This document shows, piece by piece, positions 1 through 7,111 of a DNA stretch of 21,692 nt. The stretch covers positions 1-21,692 of the forward strand of contig CAZOYP010000045.1 in NCBI GenBank assembly GCA_964584125.1. Direction: 5' to 3'. The stretch is from Nitromaritima sp964584125. GTDB lineage: Bacteria; Nitrospinota; Nitrospinia; Nitrospinales; VA-1. Under the pieces are notes generated by a model. The model worked only from the letters and a program-made list of their open reading frames with translations, did no database searches and was not told where the DNA came from. How positions within the stretch are numbered: position 1 is the stretch's first letter; the number at the start of each line of letters is the position of its first letter. The position numbers and the translations under genes are program-made.

Positions 1-128
1 GTACCAACAGCAACTCTCGCTTCTTTTCCCAACTGAAGAAGAAGTGGAACAACCAAAAATCCACCCCCCAAACCAGATCCAGATGACAAAACTCCAATAA
101 CAACACCGAATATAATTGGAACTATCAT
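1..128 (-). CDS. TauE/SafE-family permease, N-terminal fragment
   Basis: Only the first ~42 codons are inside the window; the gene runs off the left edge. The translation begins MIVPIIFGVVIGVLSSGSG and continues with a Gly-rich turn (GLGGGF) followed by LVVPLLLQLGKEARVAVG. This is the usual first hairpin of the TauE/SafE (formerly DUF81) inner-membrane permeases, which are associated with export of sulfite, sulfoacetate or other small anions. The ATG at 126-128 overlaps the TGA of the upstream symporter gene (ATGA). An AGGAG-like ribosome site lies inside the symporter's last codons, so translation is probably coupled. The family call is sequence-based; the substrate is unknown. Confidence 0.72.
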   Translation of the reverse strand, partial: MIVPIIFGVVIGVLSSGSGLGGGFLVVPLLLQLGKEARVAVG

Positions 129-1357
129 AAATTATCTCCTTCTTCTATGTTTTTATCCTCTAGTCGATCAACCACAGCAGCACCAATTGAGTCCCCCCAA
201 ACATTAACAGAAGTCCTAATTCGATCAAGAAACCAATCAATAGAAAGAAGCATACCAATACCCTCCAATGGAAGCCCAACCGCCTGTAAAACAATGACCA
301 TAGTTACAAGGCCTGCTTCAGGAATACCGGCCGCTCCTATTGCTGCAAGTGTGGCCGTTAAGAAAATCAATACCTGATCCGCTATTCCAAGATGAATACC
401 AACCATTTGGGCAATAAAAATTGCAGCAATCGATTCATAAAGAGCAGTCCCGTTCATATTCACAGTTGCACCCAATGGAATAACAAAAAGAGTGGTTCTC
501 CGCGAAATTTTATTTTCCTCTTCAACACATTCAATAGTCACTGGTAAAGTAGCCGCACTACTTGCTGTAGAAAGAGCCGTTGTTAATGCCTGGCTCATAT
601 TTTTAAAATATGTAATTGGGTTTTGTTTTGCCACAAAATATAAAATAGCCGGCAATGTTAGCAATGCGTGAATCATTAAGCCTAAAATAACTGTGACAGC
701 GAACTTTCCTATCTTCAGTAACTCCGCAAGAAAAAGGTCTCCCCCTCCTGCAGCACCTAACTTAGATGAAACTAATGCAAACACTCCTAGAGGGGCAAAA
801 TACATTACAAGGTGTACAATTTTCATAATAGCAATATTGATCCCATCAAAAACAGAGATCACCAATTTGCCCTTATCACCAAGTGTTGTAAGCACGCCTC
901 CAAATACAAGAGAAAACATAATAATAGGTAAAATTTCCATTTTAGCCATGGAATGAAAAAGATTAGGTGTGACAAAGCTTTTGAGTATATCTGTAATACC
1001 AATAGATTCTTTCCCGGCTACTTTTTCAGGTATTTCTGTAGTCAACTCTACTCCTAAACCAGGTTGCATAATATTCACAACAATAATTCCAGCTATTACT
1101 GCAATCCCCGAAGTAGTTAAAAAGTAAACCAGGGTAACCGTTCCAGCTTTGCCAACTTTACGAATATCACCCAAACCAGTAATTCCAACAATCATAGATG
1201 ACACAATAAGTGGGATAACAAGCATTTTGAGAGCATCTAGAAACATTTCTCCGATCCAATCAACTACAAGCATCTCTTTACCAAAAATCCAACCACAAAG
1301 TCCTCCCATTGAAATTCCAATCAACATTAAATAAAGCAATGTATTATTATTTTTCAT
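125..1357 (-). CDS. Dicarboxylate/amino acid:cation symporter (DAACS, GltP/EAAT-like)
   Basis: A 410-aa inner-membrane symporter with the full length and hydrophobic pattern of the GltPh/EAAT/DctA family. The serine-rich re-entrant loop HP1 is visible (TALSTASSAATLPVT, near residue 265). HP2 reads AAIGAAGIPEAGLVTMV. The last transport helix carries D378, R381, T382, N385 and D389 in the spacing of GltPh D394, R397, T398, N401 and D405. The Arg is the residue that pairs with the side-chain carboxylate, so an acidic substrate (glutamate, aspartate or a C4-dicarboxylate) is expected. TM7 reads NMNGT (300-304) where the family usually has NMDGT, so a cation-site Asp is replaced by Asn. The start ATG is preceded by AAAGGA. 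The gene overlaps the following permease by 4 nt. The exact substrate cannot be read from sequence. Confidence 0.93.
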   Translation of the reverse strand: MKNNNTLLYLMLIGISMGGLCGWIFGKEMLVVDWIGEMFLDALKMLVIPLIVSSMIVGITGLGDIRKVGKAGTVTLVYFLTTSGIAVIAGIIVVNIMQPGLGVELTTEIPEKVAGKESIGITDILKSFVTPNLFHSMAKMEILPIIMFSLVFGGVLTTLGDKGKLVISVFDGINIAIMKIVHLVMYFAPLGVFALVSSKLGAAGGGDLFLAELLKIGKFAVTVILGLMIHALLTLPAILYFVAKQNPITYFKNMSQALTTALSTASSAATLPVTIECVEEENKISRRTTLFVIPLGATVNMNGTALYESIAAIFIAQMVGIHLGIADQVLIFLTATLAAIGAAGIPEAGLVTMVIVLQAVGLPLEGIGMLLSIDWFLDRIRTSVNVWGDSIGAAVVDRLEDKNIEEGDNL

Positions 1358-1549
1358 AACATCCTTTTAGGATTCTAATTATTTACGTGACAAAATTAAT
1401 AAACTAATTAATTACAAATGATAAATTATAAAACAATGGTTCTCAATAAACACATAATCGTTATAATACATATACTGACAATAATGGACACTTTTAAAGA
1501 TAGCCCAAAAATATTTTTTAGAACTTTTCATTATAACTGAAGGAGGTTT
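1358..1549. promoter_or_regulatory. Divergent intergenic region, symporter / gltA
   Basis: This 192-bp AT-rich spacer separates two divergent genes and must hold both promoters. Perfect TATAAT hexamers occur on the minus strand (1425-1430) and on the plus strand (1462-1467), but neither has a convincing -35 hexamer 16-18 nt upstream. In such AT-rich DNA they may be chance. A strong Shine-Dalgarno, AGGAGGT (1541-1547), sits just before the gltA ATG. No clear operator palindrome was found. Confidence 0.25.
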
Positions 1550-2836
1550 ATGACTGACACAGCTAAGGTCACCTATCAAGGCAAAACTTATGAATTCCCA
1601 GTCGTAGAAGGAACCTTTGGAGAAAAGGCAATCGATATTGGAAAGCTTCGGCAAAAAACTGGGCTGATTACTTTTGATCCAGGATATATGAGCACTGGTT
1701 CTTGCAAAAGTTCCATAACTTTCCTAGATGGTGAAAAAGGTATTCTTTTGTATCGCGGCATTCCAATCGACCAACTAGCAGAAAAAAGTACCTTTATTGA
1801 AACGGCCTTTCTTCTCATTTACGGAACTCTACCCAACTCTCAACAGCTTGTGGACTTCAACCACCATATTACTCACCACTCGATGGTTCATGAGTCGATT
1901 AAAAGGTTTTATGACGGTTTCCCCATTAACTCTCACCCTATGGCCGTATGTAGCGCGGTTATAGGATCTCTAGCAACTTTTTATCAGAATGAACTAAACG
2001 TACGCGATGAGCATGAAGTAGAGATTGCTATTCATCGTCTTATGGCAAAATTACCTACTATCGCTGCATACAGTTATAAAAAATCTATTGGGCAACCACT
2101 CCCCTATCCAGATAACTCTCTTGACTATCCAACTAATTTTTTAAAAATGATGTTTGCTACACCTTGCGAGCAATATCAAGTAGATCCTGTGGTAGCTAAA
2201 GCCTTAGAAGTCCTTCTGATTCTTCATGCAGATCACGAACAAAATTGCTCTACTAGTTCTGTCCGGCTAGTAGGTAGCTCTATGTGCAATCTTTTTGCTT
2301 CAATATCTGCAGCTATTTACGCTTTGTGGGGGCCCCTTCATGGTGGGGCTAATCAAGCAGTCATCGAAATGTTACAAAAAATATATGACGATGGAGGTGA
2401 TGTTAAGAAATATATAAAAAAAGCAAAAGATCCAAATGATTCCTTTCGCTTAATGGGTTTTGGCCATCGTGTTTACAAAAATTTTGATCCAAGATCAAAA
2501 ATTATTAAAGCCATGGCCGATAAAGTCCTAAAGAATTTATCTAACAATGAACCTTTATTAAATATCGCTCTTGAATTAGAAGATATTGCCCTCAAAGAAG
2601 AGTACTTCATCGAGAAAAAGCTTTATCCTAATGTGGATTTTTATTCTGGCCTTATCTATAAAGCCATCAATTTTCCAGTCAATATGTTCCCTGTGATGTT
2701 TGCCATGGGTCGCTTGCCTGGCTGGATTGCACAGTGGAAGGAATTACAAAAAGATGAAGATTTTCGAATAGGGCGTCCTAGGCAAATATATAATGGGATA
2801 AAAACTAGGGACTATATACCTATAGAAAGGAGATAA
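1550..2836 (+). CDS. gltA: Citrate synthase (type II-like)
   Basis: A 428-aa enzyme that condenses acetyl-CoA with oxaloacetate to citrate at the entry of the TCA cycle. It aligns along its whole length with the hexameric Gram-negative enzyme (E. coli GltA is 427 aa). Shared blocks include FDPGYMSTGSCKS, LLYRGIPIDQLA, LILHADHEQN, WGPLHGGAN, SFRLMGFGHRVYKNFDPR, YPNVDFYSG and GRPRQIYNG. The catalytic set is present: H264, H306 and D363, with the substrate-binding Arg residues in GRLPGW and RPRQ. The TPCEQYQV segment keeps the Cys equivalent to E. coli C206, near the NADH site, but allosteric control is not proven by this. The ATG has a near-perfect Shine-Dalgarno 2-3 nt upstream. It is monocistronic and converges on clpS with 6 bp between the two stops. 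Confidence 0.97.
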   Translation: MTDTAKVTYQGKTYEFPVVEGTFGEKAIDIGKLRQKTGLITFDPGYMSTGSCKSSITFLDGEKGILLYRGIPIDQLAEKSTFIETAFLLIYGTLPNSQQLVDFNHHITHHSMVHESIKRFYDGFPINSHPMAVCSAVIGSLATFYQNELNVRDEHEVEIAIHRLMAKLPTIAAYSYKKSIGQPLPYPDNSLDYPTNFLKMMFATPCEQYQVDPVVAKALEVLLILHADHEQNCSTSSVRLVGSSMCNLFASISAAIYALWGPLHGGANQAVIEMLQKIYDDGGDVKKYIKKAKDPNDSFRLMGFGHRVYKNFDPRSKIIKAMADKVLKNLSNNEPLLNIALELEDIALKEEYFIEKKLYPNVDFYSGLIYKAINFPVNMFPVMFAMGRLPGWIAQWKELQKDEDFRIGRPRQIYNGIKTRDYIPIERR

Positions 2837-2842
2837 CACTCC

Positions 2843-3172
2843 TCAAACTGGCTCGATAGTGCAGCGAAAAGGAAACTGTTCTATGGCAGCAGCGGAGTGA
2901 ACCTGTTCTACTTTAAACTCAGCCTGCTCGAGGGGTAATGTTTCTACATGAGCCGCTCCTTTAAAATGAATCTCATACATCAACTTTTCAGCAGTTGTGT
3001 AATCCTTTCGAAAAAGATTAGTGAGCATGCGAATAACAAATTCCATTGTTGTCACATCATCATCCCACATAATTACCTTATAAAGAGGGAGATAGGTCTT
3101 GCTAGTATATCCACCCTCTTCTCTTTCATGCTCAATATCAGGTAAAACCTCTGGTAATGTTTCTACGCTCAT
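2843..3172 (-). CDS. clpS: ATP-dependent Clp protease adaptor ClpS
   Basis: A 109-aa cytosolic adaptor (E. coli ClpS is 106 aa) that in the family delivers N-degron substrates to ClpAP. A disordered acidic N-terminus (1-30) leads into the ClpS fold: YKVIMWDDDVTTMEFVIRML, then the EIHFKG block with H69, a weakly conserved middle, AEFKVEQVH and the FPFRCTIEP ending. The pocket is divergent. The usual Asn-Asp-Asp is Asp37-Asp38-Asp39, and the strand after His (normally G-V-x-T) reads HVETLPLEQ. It is last in an apparent nfu - hypothetical - clpS transcription unit, 56 bp after the previous stop. No clpA is visible nearby. The family is secure; retention of N-degron recognition is uncertain. Confidence 0.88.
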   Translation of the reverse strand: MSVETLPEVLPDIEHEREEGGYTSKTYLPLYKVIMWDDDVTTMEFVIRMLTNLFRKDYTTAEKLMYEIHFKGAAHVETLPLEQAEFKVEQVHSAAAIEQFPFRCTIEPV

Positions 3173-3228
3173 AACAGCAATCTATAATGTATTTTCCAAT
3201 CTAATATTCAAAAAACACTACAAAAAAA

Positions 3229-3573
3229 TTACACATCAAAAATCGAAAGTGGAGGGTCCTTCCAGATATTTAATTCCTTAGTTTCATCTAACTCAACTGC
3301 CGGATACTCTACTGAATAAGGTGGGGTATTTTCGCATTCGAAATCAACTTGGATCTTTTGGAGAGACCAAGTTCCCTTTTCAGGCCCAACCAATGTCATT
3401 GAATGAGCTACGCTATTGACACTATAACCACCTTCAAGAACCTCTCCAGGGTTAGTGCCTCCGGTCAAATCTTCAAGAGGTAACACATGGCTATTAAAAC
3501 AAAACCGCGCAGGCTCTTGTATTCCTTTGCTTCCAGTCTCTATTCGAATTCTAAATTTATTCAACTTCGGCAT
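3229..3573 (-). CDS. Conserved-looking hypothetical protein, 114 aa
   Basis: I do not recognise this family. The 114-residue protein is soluble, with no signal peptide or membrane segment. It is rich in beta-prone and turn residues and acidic towards the C-terminus. Two single Cys residues (in RFCFNSH and DFECEN) do not form a CxxC. Distinctive stretches are RFCFNSHVLPLEDLTGGTNP, MTLVGPEKGTWSLQKIQVDF and the ending IWKDPPLSIFDV. The ATG follows a GGAAGAG ribosome site that lies across the end of the upstream nfu gene (14 bp gap), so it is very probably translated and co-transcribed with nfu and clpS. Its position next to an Fe-S scaffold invites a role in Fe-S or protein quality control, but nothing in the sequence proves that. 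Confidence 0.75.
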   Translation of the reverse strand: MPKLNKFRIRIETGSKGIQEPARFCFNSHVLPLEDLTGGTNPGEVLEGGYSVNSVAHSMTLVGPEKGTWSLQKIQVDFECENTPPYSVEYPAVELDETKELNIWKDPPLSIFDV

Positions 3574-3587
3574 AATGCTTCTCTTCC

Positions 3588-4382
3588 TTAAAAATATGGA
3601 TTTAATCCTGCAGCATGGTCAGTTTCATCAAAAATAGCTCCTACCTGGGGAACAAATTTTCTAAATGACCCATGAATTCCCTGTTTCAATGTCAAGTCTG
3701 CAGAACTGCACCCTTGGCAGCCTCCTCCCATCTTGATCGTAATTGTATTACCTTTAACTTTCTCCAAAGTGATAAGTCCCCCATGCCCTGCAACTCCTGG
3801 GTTTACTTCTTCATTAATTGCTTTTTGTATCCCTTCTTGTATTTCATCCTGACTGGGCATTTCATTAATTATCTTCTGCGAAATAAGCATACCTCCTTCT
3901 GTCAGTAATTCACGTAAAGTTGTGCCAATTTCTTCGCCTAAAGGCTTCCAGTCATATATATTTTTATCTTTTCGAGTAATTGTAAGGGTAGCTTCATTAA
4001 CAAGAACTGATTCGACATCATCCAAGCTAAATAAACGTTCTGCAAGTGGAGAACCTTTCGCACTTTCAAAGTTAGGAAACAACCAAGAATGACCAGAAAA
4101 AAGAGGGCGGTTGAGCATAAAAAGACATTGATCACCAGTGGATGAAGGCTGAGCTTTTATTAAAATTTTTTTTTCGTCTTTTGGTGGGAAAATATCGTCA
4201 GAGACGGCGGGCACTCTTATAACCTGCCGCAGAATAGGTTCTGGTTCAGAAAAAGGTTTGTCGTCTTTAACTGGCTCAGAAATCATATTTGTTATGTCAT
4301 CGATATCATGGTCTTGCTCTGGTTTCTTAACATCAGAAACATCACTGGAAAACATATTTTTAAACTTGTTAAATATATTCAA
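3588..4382 (-). CDS. Nfu/NifU-type Fe-S cluster scaffold or carrier
   Basis: A 264-aa two-domain protein. Residues 1-70 are a polar, probably disordered extension. Residues ~85-165 match the Nfu N-terminal domain (FMLNRPLFSGHSWLFPNFESAKGSPLAERLFSL... VLVNEATLTITR). Residues ~185-255 are the NifU-like C-terminal domain, with INEEVNPGVAGHGG and the cluster-binding GGGCQGCSSADLTLKQG carrying C222 and C225 (CxxC). Family members bind a [4Fe-4S] cluster between subunits and pass it to client apoproteins. The long N-terminal extension is unusual compared with ~190-aa Nfu proteins. The start is TTG: AGGAGG at 4388-4393 stands 5 nt before it, a far better context than the next internal Met (residue 10). 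It heads the unit nfu - hypothetical - clpS. Confidence 0.9.
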   Translation of the reverse strand: MNIFNKFKNMFSSDVSDVKKPEQDHDIDDITNMISEPVKDDKPFSEPEPILRQVIRVPAVSDDIFPPKDEKKILIKAQPSSTGDQCLFMLNRPLFSGHSWLFPNFESAKGSPLAERLFSLDDVESVLVNEATLTITRKDKNIYDWKPLGEEIGTTLRELLTEGGMLISQKIINEMPSQDEIQEGIQKAINEEVNPGVAGHGGLITLEKVKGNTITIKMGGGCQGCSSADLTLKQGIHGSFRKFVPQVGAIFDETDHAAGLNPYF

Positions 4383-4387
4383 AGTAT

Positions 4388-4393
4388 CCTCCT
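4388..4393 (-). promoter_or_regulatory. Shine-Dalgarno AGGAGG fixing a TTG start for nfu
   Basis: On the minus strand AGGAGG is followed by 5 nt and then TTG (4380-4382). No ATG lies at a suitable distance, so the scaffold gene is most simply read from the TTG. Confidence 0.7.
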
Positions 4394-4548
4394 AAACTTG
4401 AGAACCTATATTGAAACTTCTTAAACTTATACTCTACTAAAAAACTTTATGATGTGCTATCTATAAAAAATAAGCGGAACTAGTCTAACCTACTTTAATT
4501 AATAAAACACTTTTGGGTTACTTAAACACCAGCATAGATCAGGCAACA

Positions 4549-5265
4549 TCAATTTTTTTTAGTGCCAACTAAACCTATTCGATAGGGGAAGTGCCGATTC
4601 ACTGTGAATTTTTTTACGCCTGCCTCCTCAGCCATTTCAACCATCTCAGACGGAGTAAATGCATTCATAACTGACACTGGACCATCATAACGAGTAATAC
4701 GATTTTTTGTAATTAGCCGTGTCAAAATTACTATAAAAGCATACGCTATTCTGCTTCTGTGAAGGTCATTTATAATAAAACCACATCTACCAACAAGATC
4801 CGCTGTCCGTATAATATTTACTGCCTGTTTTCTTGTAAAATGGTGCAATGATAAGTTGTTCATTACAACATCAAAGCTATTTTCACCAAAAGGAATAGAA
4901 TGAATGTCACCTTGAACCAGGTGAATTTCTGGATAGCCTTTAATTTTTTCATGAGCATAGTTGAGCATCTTTAAATTTATATCTAAAGCTACAACTCTAA
5001 TTTTTATATTTAGTTGTCGTGCCATATCAACTACAACTACAGGTTGATCAGCAGAGCCAGTACCTAGGTCCAAAACAGAGAGCGCATTATGTAACTTTTG
5101 TCTTTCAGCAAATTTTCGGAAGTAATGAAGGAGAACTTTGTAACCACCCAGATATCTGTTGACTAACCTAATATCCTCAAGGCTATCTTGAACTTCATCA
5201 AAAGCAGCCTCATCCAGGTCGAGTAATTCGGGTTTTAAATTACGTGGAGGGTAAGAAAAAAACAT
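4549..5265 (-). CDS. Class I SAM-dependent methyltransferase
   Basis: A 238-aa cytosolic enzyme with a Rossmann methyltransferase core. Motif I is VLDLGTGSADQP (residues ~64-75), the acidic end of beta2 is VVALDINLKML, and motif II/III is VQGDIHSIPFGENSFDVVMNNLSLHHF. It then has GFIINDLHRSRIAYAF and RYDGPVSVMNAFTPSEM. The last blocks are typical of a bacterial methyltransferase group often found beside type III polyketide synthase and FAD-dependent oxidoreductase genes (family knowledge). No such partners are present here. The substrate is unknown; a quinone-, lipid- or polyketide-type acceptor is possible. It follows fxsA by 20 bp on the same strand and has no obvious Shine-Dalgarno at the ATG, so translation may depend on the upstream gene. 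Confidence 0.85.
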   Translation of the reverse strand: MFFSYPPRNLKPELLDLDEAAFDEVQDSLEDIRLVNRYLGGYKVLLHYFRKFAERQKLHNALSVLDLGTGSADQPVVVVDMARQLNIKIRVVALDINLKMLNYAHEKIKGYPEIHLVQGDIHSIPFGENSFDVVMNNLSLHHFTRKQAVNIIRTADLVGRCGFIINDLHRSRIAYAFIVILTRLITKNRITRYDGPVSVMNAFTPSEMVEMAEEAGVKKFTVNRHFPYRIGLVGTKKN

Positions 5266-5285
5266 GCGCCGAAGAGTTAGCAGTA

Positions 5286-5681
5286 TTAATCTTTAAAAAA
5301 ATAATAGAGCTCACCATTAGTAATTTTTCTCTTAACTAGACTTTCTGTAATATTCTTAAAAATCGTACGAGTTATTGGAAAAAGCATTAAAATACCTAAA
5401 AAATCTGTAATTACACCAGGAGTAACAAGAAACATTCCAGACAAAGCCATCACGGAGCCATTGATCACCTCATCACCTGGAATACTTCGAGACCTCAAAT
5501 GCCATTGCATTTTCTCAAAGTACTCTTTACCCCAACTTCGCCCGATTATATTACCCACTAGAAATGTAAACATTATCAGGGATAAAGTGTTAATAATACT
5601 AATATAACCACTCACAACCGTCAGCAAGTAAACTTCGCAAAGCGTACCAACAGCAAAAAATAAAACAACCGCTAACGACAT
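5286..5681 (-). CDS. fxsA: FxsA family membrane protein
   Basis: A 131-aa integral membrane protein with two N-terminal hydrophobic segments (about 3-24 and 27-46) and a third hydrophobic pair near 73-105. The family signature is clear: PGDEVINGSVMALSGMFLVTPGVITDFLGILMLFPITR. FxsA was named for suppressing F-factor exclusion of phage T7 in E. coli when overproduced; its normal function is not established. The ATG has a good GAGGTGA ribosome site. It is upstream of, and probably co-transcribed with, the methyltransferase gene. Confidence 0.92.
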   Translation of the reverse strand: MSLAVVLFFAVGTLCEVYLLTVVSGYISIINTLSLIMFTFLVGNIIGRSWGKEYFEKMQWHLRSRSIPGDEVINGSVMALSGMFLVTPGVITDFLGILMLFPITRTIFKNITESLVKRKITNGELYYFFKD

Positions 5682-5805
5682 AAAAATATCACCTCAAAAA
5701 CATAAAAAATGAGTAGCATGTAATCCCCACATTTAAATCAACATATCATGCACGAATCCACTGTCAAGGCTCTAATTTAGACTAGGTGTGGAATAAAAAT
5801 TACTT

Positions 5806-6657
5806 CTAATTATTATACAATTTTTCATTTATGGCTATTTTATGCAAAAATTCTAATAGCAAGCTAAACTGATCGTCAACTAGAAATTGCTCCATATTCT
5901 GTTTATTGGTTCTATCCCCTCCATGTATTTCTATAAACCTTTCTTTAAACCGGTCTTTCTCGCTGTCTAAACTCAAATCAAATTGGATAAATAAAGACGT
6001 ACCTTTGTTGCCCCCTATGTTGTTAATCGAGTGACAAAATAGACAATTATCCTTAAAAATATCTAATCCAATATCTGTAGAGGGATTTCCAAAACTAAGA
6101 GACCGTAAGGGGGCATAATAATCGGCTAATTTGACAAAGCGCAACTCATTGATATTTGCAGTAAAAAAACGCTCCAAGAATGGAGGGCTTGCGTGATTTG
6201 GCACCACAATTATTAATGGCTGAAGCCAATCAGGTCGAGCAGTCTCTTGAGTCAATTTTATTTTTAATGCAATTTGAAGATCGTATTTTTTTATATCATT
6301 AATTGAAATTATCCCCTGATAGTCATCAGCACAATCAAGAATGATCGCATCTAGATCCTTATCAGGATTAATTTTTTTCAATAAATTAGAAAGAGAAACC
6401 ACCTCCAGTCTTGTGTTTTGGTAATTAAATCCTCGATCAAAATAATCACTAGAAACCCATTTTCTCTCAAGTGAATCAAATAAAGGGTCATTTAAAGTTA
6501 TATGAATAATCCTCAGATTCCCCCTATTAAGTGAAGATCTTTTCCAGGAAAAAGTATCACTAAAAAATAAGGTCAAAAAAACAGGAAAAATGAGCAAAAA
6601 TAAAGATAAAATTATATTTTTTGGCAACCAGAGCCTAAATTTGAATAAATTTTTCAA
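5806..6657 (-). CDS. Membrane-anchored monohaem cytochrome c-like protein
   Basis: A 283-aa protein with one N-terminal hydrophobic segment (residues ~13-32), placing the rest in the periplasm. A single haem-binding CxxCH motif is present (C205, C208, H209: CLFCH). M257 is a possible distal ligand. Residues ~45-195 form a separate domain with DAIILDCADDYQGIISINDIKKYDL and LQPLIIVVPNHA. These resemble, to my eye, the sulfite-oxidase-like molybdopterin-binding fold without obvious cofactor Cys ligands; that part is tentative. The start is a TTG without a Shine-Dalgarno. The frame stays open about 16 codons further upstream without an ATG, so the exact N-terminus is uncertain. It is divergent from the small secreted protein / radical SAM unit. 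Likely role: periplasmic electron transfer, partner unknown. Confidence 0.75.
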   Translation of the reverse strand: MKNLFKFRLWLPKNIILSLFLLIFPVFLTLFFSDTFSWKRSSLNRGNLRIIHITLNDPLFDSLERKWVSSDYFDRGFNYQNTRLEVVSLSNLLKKINPDKDLDAIILDCADDYQGIISINDIKKYDLQIALKIKLTQETARPDWLQPLIIVVPNHASPPFLERFFTANINELRFVKLADYYAPLRSLSFGNPSTDIGLDIFKDNCLFCHSINNIGGNKGTSLFIQFDLSLDSEKDRFKERFIEIHGGDRTNKQNMEQFLVDDQFSLLLEFLHKIAINEKLYNN

Positions 6658-6811
6658 TTTAAATATCGCTTTAACAATAAAATTTATTATTGGTCTTTTC
6701 CTAACTTATGATATAAAAAATGGGGGTAAAATACGCTAATTAATTATATAATTATGCTCCGTTAGAATTTTGGGCCAATGCATAGTAAACAAATTATTAT
6801 GAGGATTTAAA

Positions 6812-7111
6812 ATGAAACCGCTTGTTTTTTACTTATCTTTAGTTTTATGCTTTTTCTTTATTTTTTCAAAAACCGCCGACGCCCATCCACATACACTAGG
6901 TAAAATCAACCATGGACCATCATTAGAAACTTATAACATCCAGATAGATTTCTCTTCTAACAAGACTAATTCAGGCGAGAAAAGATTTAACATCAAACTA
7001 GCAGATAAAAATAAAGACAACAAAGAAATATCAGAAAAGAGACTGAATAAGAGAACCTTTATACAAACAAATAACCAAAGTAAAAAAATAAAAAAAGAAA
7101 ATAAAAAGTAA
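6812..7111 (+). CDS. Small secreted Lys-rich protein, unknown
   Basis: A 99-aa protein with a clear Sec signal peptide: MKPLVFYLSLVLCFFFIFS followed by KTADA|HPH, likely cut after Ala-Asp-Ala. The mature part starts with a His-containing stretch (HPHTLGKINHG) that could bind metal or haem. It becomes strongly basic and hydrophilic, ending in runs of Lys, Asn and Glu. It has no Cys. The ATG follows GAGGATTTAAA, a good ribosome site. Its TAA is immediately followed by the ATG of the radical SAM gene, so the two are almost certainly co-expressed. I do not recognise the family. The signal peptide argues against a RiPP precursor. Confidence 0.7.
   Translation: MKPLVFYLSLVLCFFFIFSKTADAHPHTLGKINHGPSLETYNIQIDFSSNKTNSGEKRFNIKLADKNKDNKEISEKRLNKRTFIQTNNQSKKIKKENKK

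Noticed and set aside
1412..1654. 80-aa minus-strand ORF in the symporter/gltA spacer
   Set aside because: Overlaps the gltA 5' end and promoter region, has no ribosome site and an implausible composition.
2828..2843. AGGAG/CTCCT hairpin across the converging gltA and clpS stop codons
   Set aside because: Only a 5-bp stem and no T-run on either strand; not convincing as a terminator.
3672..3908. 78-aa plus-strand ORF opposite nfu
   Set aside because: Lies over the conserved NifU-like domain on the other strand; a shadow frame.
6812..7111. RiPP precursor next to a radical SAM enzyme
   Set aside because: The small protein has a Sec signal peptide, no Cys or glycine-rich core and no leader-like motif, so it does not fit known precursor types.
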